Shown: one piece after another, positions 7,327-10,477 of the stretch
Layout: every line of letters begins with the position of its first letter
How positions within the stretch are numbered: position 1 is the first letter of the stretch
DNA from: DATGIQ01 sp035295665
GTDB lineage: Bacteria > Planctomycetota > Planctomycetia > Gemmatales > Gemmataceae
DNA: 10,477 nt
Reading direction: 5' to 3'
Assembly: GCA_035295665.1 (NCBI GenBank)
Contig: DATGIQ010000459.1
Span: 1-10,477, forward strand
Made by a program: the position numbers and the translations under genes
Notes under the pieces: model-generated
What the model was told of the DNA's origin: nothing
Databases searched by the model: none
The model's input: only the letters and a program-made list of their open reading frames with translations

Positions 7327-7439
7327 CGTTCCCAAACTCTGGTTGGGAACGGCAAGGCAGGAAACTCTGTTTCCGGTGAGAGCAGCGAGCGCGAAACAGG
7401 ATTTCGCGACGCGGCGTTCCCAAACCGAGTTTGGGAACG
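7327..7439. repeat. Cluster of four palindromic hairpins (REP/MITE-like interspersed element)
   Basis: Four inverted repeats follow one another. 7327-7351: arms cgttcccaa/ttgggaacg, 9 bp. 7360-7374: ggaaac-tct-gtttcc, 6 bp. 7390-7408: cgcgaaa-cagga-tttcgcg, 7 bp. 7415-7439: arms cgttcccaaac/gtttgggaacg, 11 bp with a 3-base loop. The outer two hairpins are near-copies of each other and the inner two share a GAAAC core. Palindromes of the cgttcccaaac type are scattered through several bacterial genomes, planctomycetes among them, as I recall; copy number here cannot be tested. The cluster begins 8 bases beyond the stop of the PilO-like gene, with no T tract after any hairpin, so it is more likely an mRNA 3'-end stabiliser or mobile REP-type repeat than a classical intrinsic terminator. 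It separates the platform genes from the secretin gene. Confidence 0.7.
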
Positions 7440-7447
7440 AGAAGTCT

Positions 7448-8548
7448 TCACTGAGGACCGTTGTTTCCTGCAGCCCGGATCGGATGTCCCGCTGGGGCGC
7501 GCGTCGACTGCAAGGCTTGGACCTGCGCCTCGTTCAACGGCTTCCGCATCGCCTCGGCGACACTTTCGCCAATGTGCATTTTGTAATATCTTCCTCCGGA
7601 TCGGAAAATGATGTCATCCACACCAAGAATCCGAGTCACTTCGCCTTGGACTTTCAGCTCACCGCTTCGGTTCTTGATTTCAAAGACGTCCTTGGGGTCC
7701 CTCTTTCGTTCTGGATAAAGCCGCCACCGGGTCAACTCATTCACGTCGCACAGATTGACCTCGCATTCCCCGTCCTCGGTGCGCGAGATCCCCGTAAAAT
7801 GCACCGACGCCGAGGGATCGCTGCCATCAGCGGCCCGAGCGGGCGGCGGTGGAGGAGGGCCATAAAAGATGTTCTTCTTGGACGCCAAGGCCAAGTATTC
7901 GCCCACCGGCCGAGCCAGGGTCTGGATTGCGGGCGGCGACTTGGGCAGGATATCGTCCCGGACGTCGGCCCCCTTGACCATGAGCGCTTCCACTTCCAGC
8001 GTCACTTGGAGGTCGCGCGACTTGTGGTTGCCGGGCTTGCCGTCTACCCCAGTCTTGGGCCGAGTGACCGAGAACGCCTTGATCCGGTGGAGCAGCGACG
8101 TGGTGTAAAACTCCTTGAGCAGCTTGAGCAACCCGTCCAGGTCGGTCCGGCCCGTGATGGTGAAGCTGATCGGAGTGATGAAGGGCTCCTTCTTATCAAA
8201 AATGCCCCCCTTCACGATGTCGGTGGAATCCTTGAAGTTAACTTGCATATCCCGGGCTTGGATCCCACTGCGCTGGACCATCCCTTCCAAAAGATGGGGG
8301 TAGTTGATCCGGTCCAGATTGATGTCGCCGGGCAGACTGAGCTTGCGCCACTCGGCCATCTGCTTCTGGTGCTCTTCCACCTGGAGCAGGCGGCTCGTTC
8401 GTTGCTTGTCTTGCTCCAAGGCCTTGGCGAGCCTGTCCTGGCGGTCACCCCGCGGCACGAGGTAGAACTCGTAAAACAGAAACGCTGCGGCGCTCAATGC
8501 GACGGCCGCGAGCAGAGCAGTGGCAATCGTCCGATCACGAGGATTCAC
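7448..8548 (-). CDS. pilO: PilO-like inner-membrane protein with C-terminal PilP/GspC-like domain
   Basis: A 366-residue bitopic membrane protein. Residues 7-30 form one transmembrane helix after a short basic N-terminus; residues 34-70 are a charged coiled coil; about 72-195 fit the PilO/GspM ferredoxin-like periplasmic domain (TPISFTITGRTDLDGLLKLL near 125-144). A linker then leads to KNIFYG plus six prolines (225-236), followed by a beta-rich domain: HFTGIS (250-255) and LGVDDIIFRSGGRYYKMHIG (308-327). That last pattern, I-x-D-D-x-V/I-x-F/L, gap, G-x-x-Y-x-M/L-x-I/L-G, is how PilP and the GspC HR domain end, where they contact the secretin. The PilO assignment rests on size, topology and position behind PilM-PilN; the PilP/GspC part is my reading of the motif, not a search result. 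Usual PilO is about 200 residues, so the extra 160 residues need such a second domain. It overlaps the upstream gene by 4 bases; its stop is followed after 8 bases by a hairpin. Confidence 0.78.
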   Translation of the reverse strand: MNPRDRTIATALLAAVALSAAAFLFYEFYLVPRGDRQDRLAKALEQDKQRTSRLLQVEEHQKQMAEWRKLSLPGDINLDRINYPHLLEGMVQRSGIQARDMQVNFKDSTDIVKGGIFDKKEPFITPISFTITGRTDLDGLLKLLKEFYTTSLLHRIKAFSVTRPKTGVDGKPGNHKSRDLQVTLEVEALMVKGADVRDDILPKSPPAIQTLARPVGEYLALASKKNIFYGPPPPPPARAADGSDPSASVHFTGISRTEDGECEVNLCDVNELTRWRLYPERKRDPKDVFEIKNRSGELKVQGEVTRILGVDDIIFRSGGRYYKMHIGESVAEAMRKPLNEAQVQALQSTRAPAGHPIRAAGNNGPQ

Positions 8549-10477
8549 GGCGTGTTCCCCTTTTTCGGTGCGGGAGCGGTTGCAGGTGCGGAGGGAGCGG
8601 GGGCCGGCGGGGCTGCTGTGGGTTGTCGGACTCGGGCTCCTTCCTGGGCCCGGCGCACCCGCTGGATCATTTCCTGGGCCTTGTCCTGCTCCTGGGATCG
8701 TGCCGCATCCAAGATGGCTTCCATCGCCTCCCCCATCTGTTGAACGGCCGGGGCGTCCACGCCGTGCACCGGAGCTGGCTGAACCGGCTCACTCTTGGGC
8801 GTTAGGGCCCGGTTGGCGCCTGGCCTCGGTGGCTCGTCCTTGTGAGGCGACGCCACCACCCGAACCATGCTCCCTTTCTCCGGCATGGCCACGCGATTGC
8901 GATTCATGACCAGGCCACTGCTTCCCGAGGAACCAGCAGGCAGCGTGGCCGCCACAGGCCGGATGCGCGACGAACCGGGCGGCGGAGCAGACGGTCCCTG
9001 GACGACGAGCTTGAATTTATCCCGTGGCTGATTGTCCACCTCGATCTGTGCTTCGAAGCGGATGGGGAAGGCCGGGTCCTTCATCACGCCGTTGGAAATC
9101 GGTCTCTTGGGACTGGGCACGTAATGCCCCTTCTCCTCGCGCATCTGATTGAGCAAATCATCCAGGGCTTGTGGAGTGTAAGACGTGGTACCAAAGGTCA
9201 GCTTCATCTGTGCGATGGGCTTATCCTTGGCTGTATCTTTACTCGAGGTTGACTGCTGGAGCCTCCCTTCCAGCTCAAAAAGCTGCATCGTGTGCAGGTC
9301 CGGGAAGCGTGCGGTCAGATCATAGAATTCATCGAGCCAGGGGATGTTGCCGCGCCTCCATTCACTCAGTTTCTTGTACTGATCCTCCGCCTCTTCGATC
9401 TGCGGCTTCTGTTGTTCGTAGGCAAGCTGTTTGAACTGGAGCTGATCGAGCTGGCCATCCAACGCGGCAATCTGGGAATAGCAATAGACGGTAATTCCGA
9501 GAAAGAGTGCCGCGGCGACACCGGCACCGATGGCCAACCGCTGCTTGTTGGGATCGCGGGCAACCCTTGGCTGCTTGGGAGAGGCGAAGTTGATGGGCAG
9601 CGGTCGGCCTTCCCCCTGGATGCGCAGGAGCCCCACCGCGCCGGCGAACGCGCCCCGATTTTGGCGCGGCAAGGCCGTTCCTTCCGCACCGACAAACGGG
9701 TCGAAGGAACGAACCGGAATCCCGAGCGTCTCGTGCAGGCTCGTTTCCAGGCCTGCGTTCTCGCCGTTCCCCGCCAGGTAAAGCGCGGAGACCGCATGGC
9801 GTGGCGACTGCGTGATGTAGGTGGCAATGTTCCGCCGGACTTCCGCCGGCAAGGTTGGACCAGCAGGCAAGGACCGGGCCAGCAGCAACGTGTCGCCCCG
9901 CACCAGGCAAAACTCCGACCAGTTGTCCGTGGCCGTGAGCAACGCCATCGCGGTTTGCGAGGAGCCGTTGGGATGGGCCTCGGCGAAGGCTCCGCTCCCT
10001 TCCCATTTTCTTACACTCTCCCGCAGGCAGGCCAGCGTGCCAAAAGGACGGGGCGTCAGGGCCAAGAGTTTCAAGCCTGCGGCATGGCACAGTGCTCGAT
10101 ACGCGGTCAGCAATTCGCGCCGGACGGTAAGCACCAGGGCCCGCCGCTCTTCGTTGCCGCTCCCTTCGTCCAACGGCGTGTAGTCAATGATGACTTCGGA
10201 AGCTGAATCGGTCAGTTCTTTCAGGACCTGAAAGCGGACGATGGCGGGTTCTTCCGCTGCCGCCACGGATGGATAGCGGACCTCCCGGAGGATAACCCGA
10301 TCCCGCCCGACGCAGGCCAGGACTGGCGCCGGGGTGATGCCCGCTGACTTGAGGCGTTCGCGAAGACGCCGGCCGAGGGCTTCGGCCTCTGCGATATTGG
10401 GGCTTTGTTCCTCTTCCCAAACGACGGCTTGTTCGAGGCGCAGTTCCGCCCCGCGGACCGTTGCCGCCACGATCCGC
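8545..10477 (-). CDS. pilM: PilM-PilN fusion (GspL-like) inner-membrane platform protein, 5' end off window
   Basis: Residues are counted from the GTG at 10470-10468, but the frame stays open through 10477 (upstream codons read R-I-V), so the true start lies outside. Residues 1-280 resemble the actin-like PilM/GspL cytoplasmic domain, ending in the family-typical FAGAVGLLRIQG (275-286). The following LPINFASPKQ (291-300 region, just before the membrane) resembles the PilN N-terminal INLLP motif that docks into PilM. One transmembrane helix follows at about 302-321, then a coiled coil (323-372) and a PilN-like periplasmic domain with PWLDEF and ARFPDLHTMQLFELEG (377-402). The last 150 residues are Pro/Ala-rich with one predicted helix (about 575-612). 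PilM and PilN are separate in most pilus operons; T2SS GspL is the fused version, so this may be called either. The nucleotide-binding phosphate-1 motif would be off window. Stop TGA overlaps the next start. Confidence 0.85.
   Translation of the reverse strand, partial: RIVAATVRGAELRLEQAVVWEEEQSPNIAEAEALGRRLRERLKSAGITPAPVLACVGRDRVILREVRYPSVAAAEEPAIVRFQVLKELTDSASEVIIDYTPLDEGSGNEERRALVLTVRRELLTAYRALCHAAGLKLLALTPRPFGTLACLRESVRKWEGSGAFAEAHPNGSSQTAMALLTATDNWSEFCLVRGDTLLLARSLPAGPTLPAEVRRNIATYITQSPRHAVSALYLAGNGENAGLETSLHETLGIPVRSFDPFVGAEGTALPRQNRGAFAGAVGLLRIQGEGRPLPINFASPKQPRVARDPNKQRLAIGAGVAAALFLGITVYCYSQIAALDGQLDQLQFKQLAYEQQKPQIEEAEDQYKKLSEWRRGNIPWLDEFYDLTARFPDLHTMQLFELEGRLQQSTSSKDTAKDKPIAQMKLTFGTTSYTPQALDDLLNQMREEKGHYVPSPKRPISNGVMKDPAFPIRFEAQIEVDNQPRDKFKLVVQGPSAPPPGSSRIRPVAATLPAGSSGSSGLVMNRNRVAMPEKGSMVRVVASPHKDEPPRPGANRALTPKSEPVQPAPVHGVDAPAVQQMGEAMEAILDAARSQEQDKAQEMIQRVRRAQEGARVRQPTAAPPAPAPSAPATAPAPKKGNTP
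8549..8562 (-). promoter_or_regulatory. Shine-Dalgarno and GTGA stop-start overlap for the PilO-like gene
   Basis: On the minus strand AAGGGGA (8562-8556) lies 7 bases before the GTG at 8548-8546. The GTG shares its last bases with the TGA stop of the PilM-PilN gene (8547-8545), giving a GTGA overlap. This fixes the start of the PilO-like gene at a GTG and predicts translational coupling of the two platform subunits. Confidence 0.75.

Noticed and set aside
7343..8743. 466-codon open frame on the plus strand, running from the hairpin cluster through the PilO-like gene
   Set aside because: It begins inside the palindromic repeat and then mirrors the PilO-like gene, which has its own transmembrane helix, coiled coil and ribosome binding site.

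Overview
The window is a GC-rich (about 60% by eye) stretch in which every supportable gene lies on the minus strand and is read from right to left. It looks like part of the inner-membrane platform and outer-membrane channel of a type IV pilus or type II secretion machine. The signs point to a planctomycete, probably of the Gemmata group: GspL-like PilM/PilN fusion, very large proline/glycine-rich secretin, an interspersed palindrome based on cgttcccaaac/gtttgggaacg, and a short protein tail of the type EAEDLIDWLEATG. This assignment is inference from protein style; no rRNA or marker gene is present.

Layout, in order of transcription. (1) 10477-8545: a PilM-like actin-fold domain fused to a PilN-like membrane and periplasmic domain, with its N-terminus off the right edge. 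(2) 8548-7448: a PilO-like protein whose C-terminal third looks like a PilP/GspC homology-region domain. It overlaps the previous gene by 4 bases (GTGA) and has a good ribosome binding site. (3) 7447-7079: a 369-base gap holding a 113-base cluster of four hairpins (7327-7439) and then an AT-richer leader. (4) 7078-1214: a giant secretin of about 1954 residues with an N0-like domain, about thirteen N1-type modules, the secretin barrel and a proline-rich tail. (5) 1179-484: a lipoprotein of unknown function, 34 bases downstream, whose signal peptide is encoded largely by two blocks of 7-base tandem repeats. (6) 443-99: a weakly supported small reading frame whose last 37 residues look like a real protein tail. 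(7) 98-1: nothing assignable.

Together the first three genes carry the roles of the classical five-gene pilMNOPQ set in three polypeptides (MN fusion, apparent OP fusion, Q). In the known systems PilM binds the cytoplasmic N-terminus of PilN, PilN and PilO pair across the periplasm, PilP bridges them to the secretin, and the secretin forms the outer-membrane gate. The lipoprotein is placed where a pilotin or channel accessory could be encoded, but its sequence does not identify it as one. The most interesting points are the pairwise gene fusions, the number of N modules in the secretin, the low-complexity inserts placed at one recurrent position in those modules, and the heptanucleotide repeats in the lipoprotein signal sequence.
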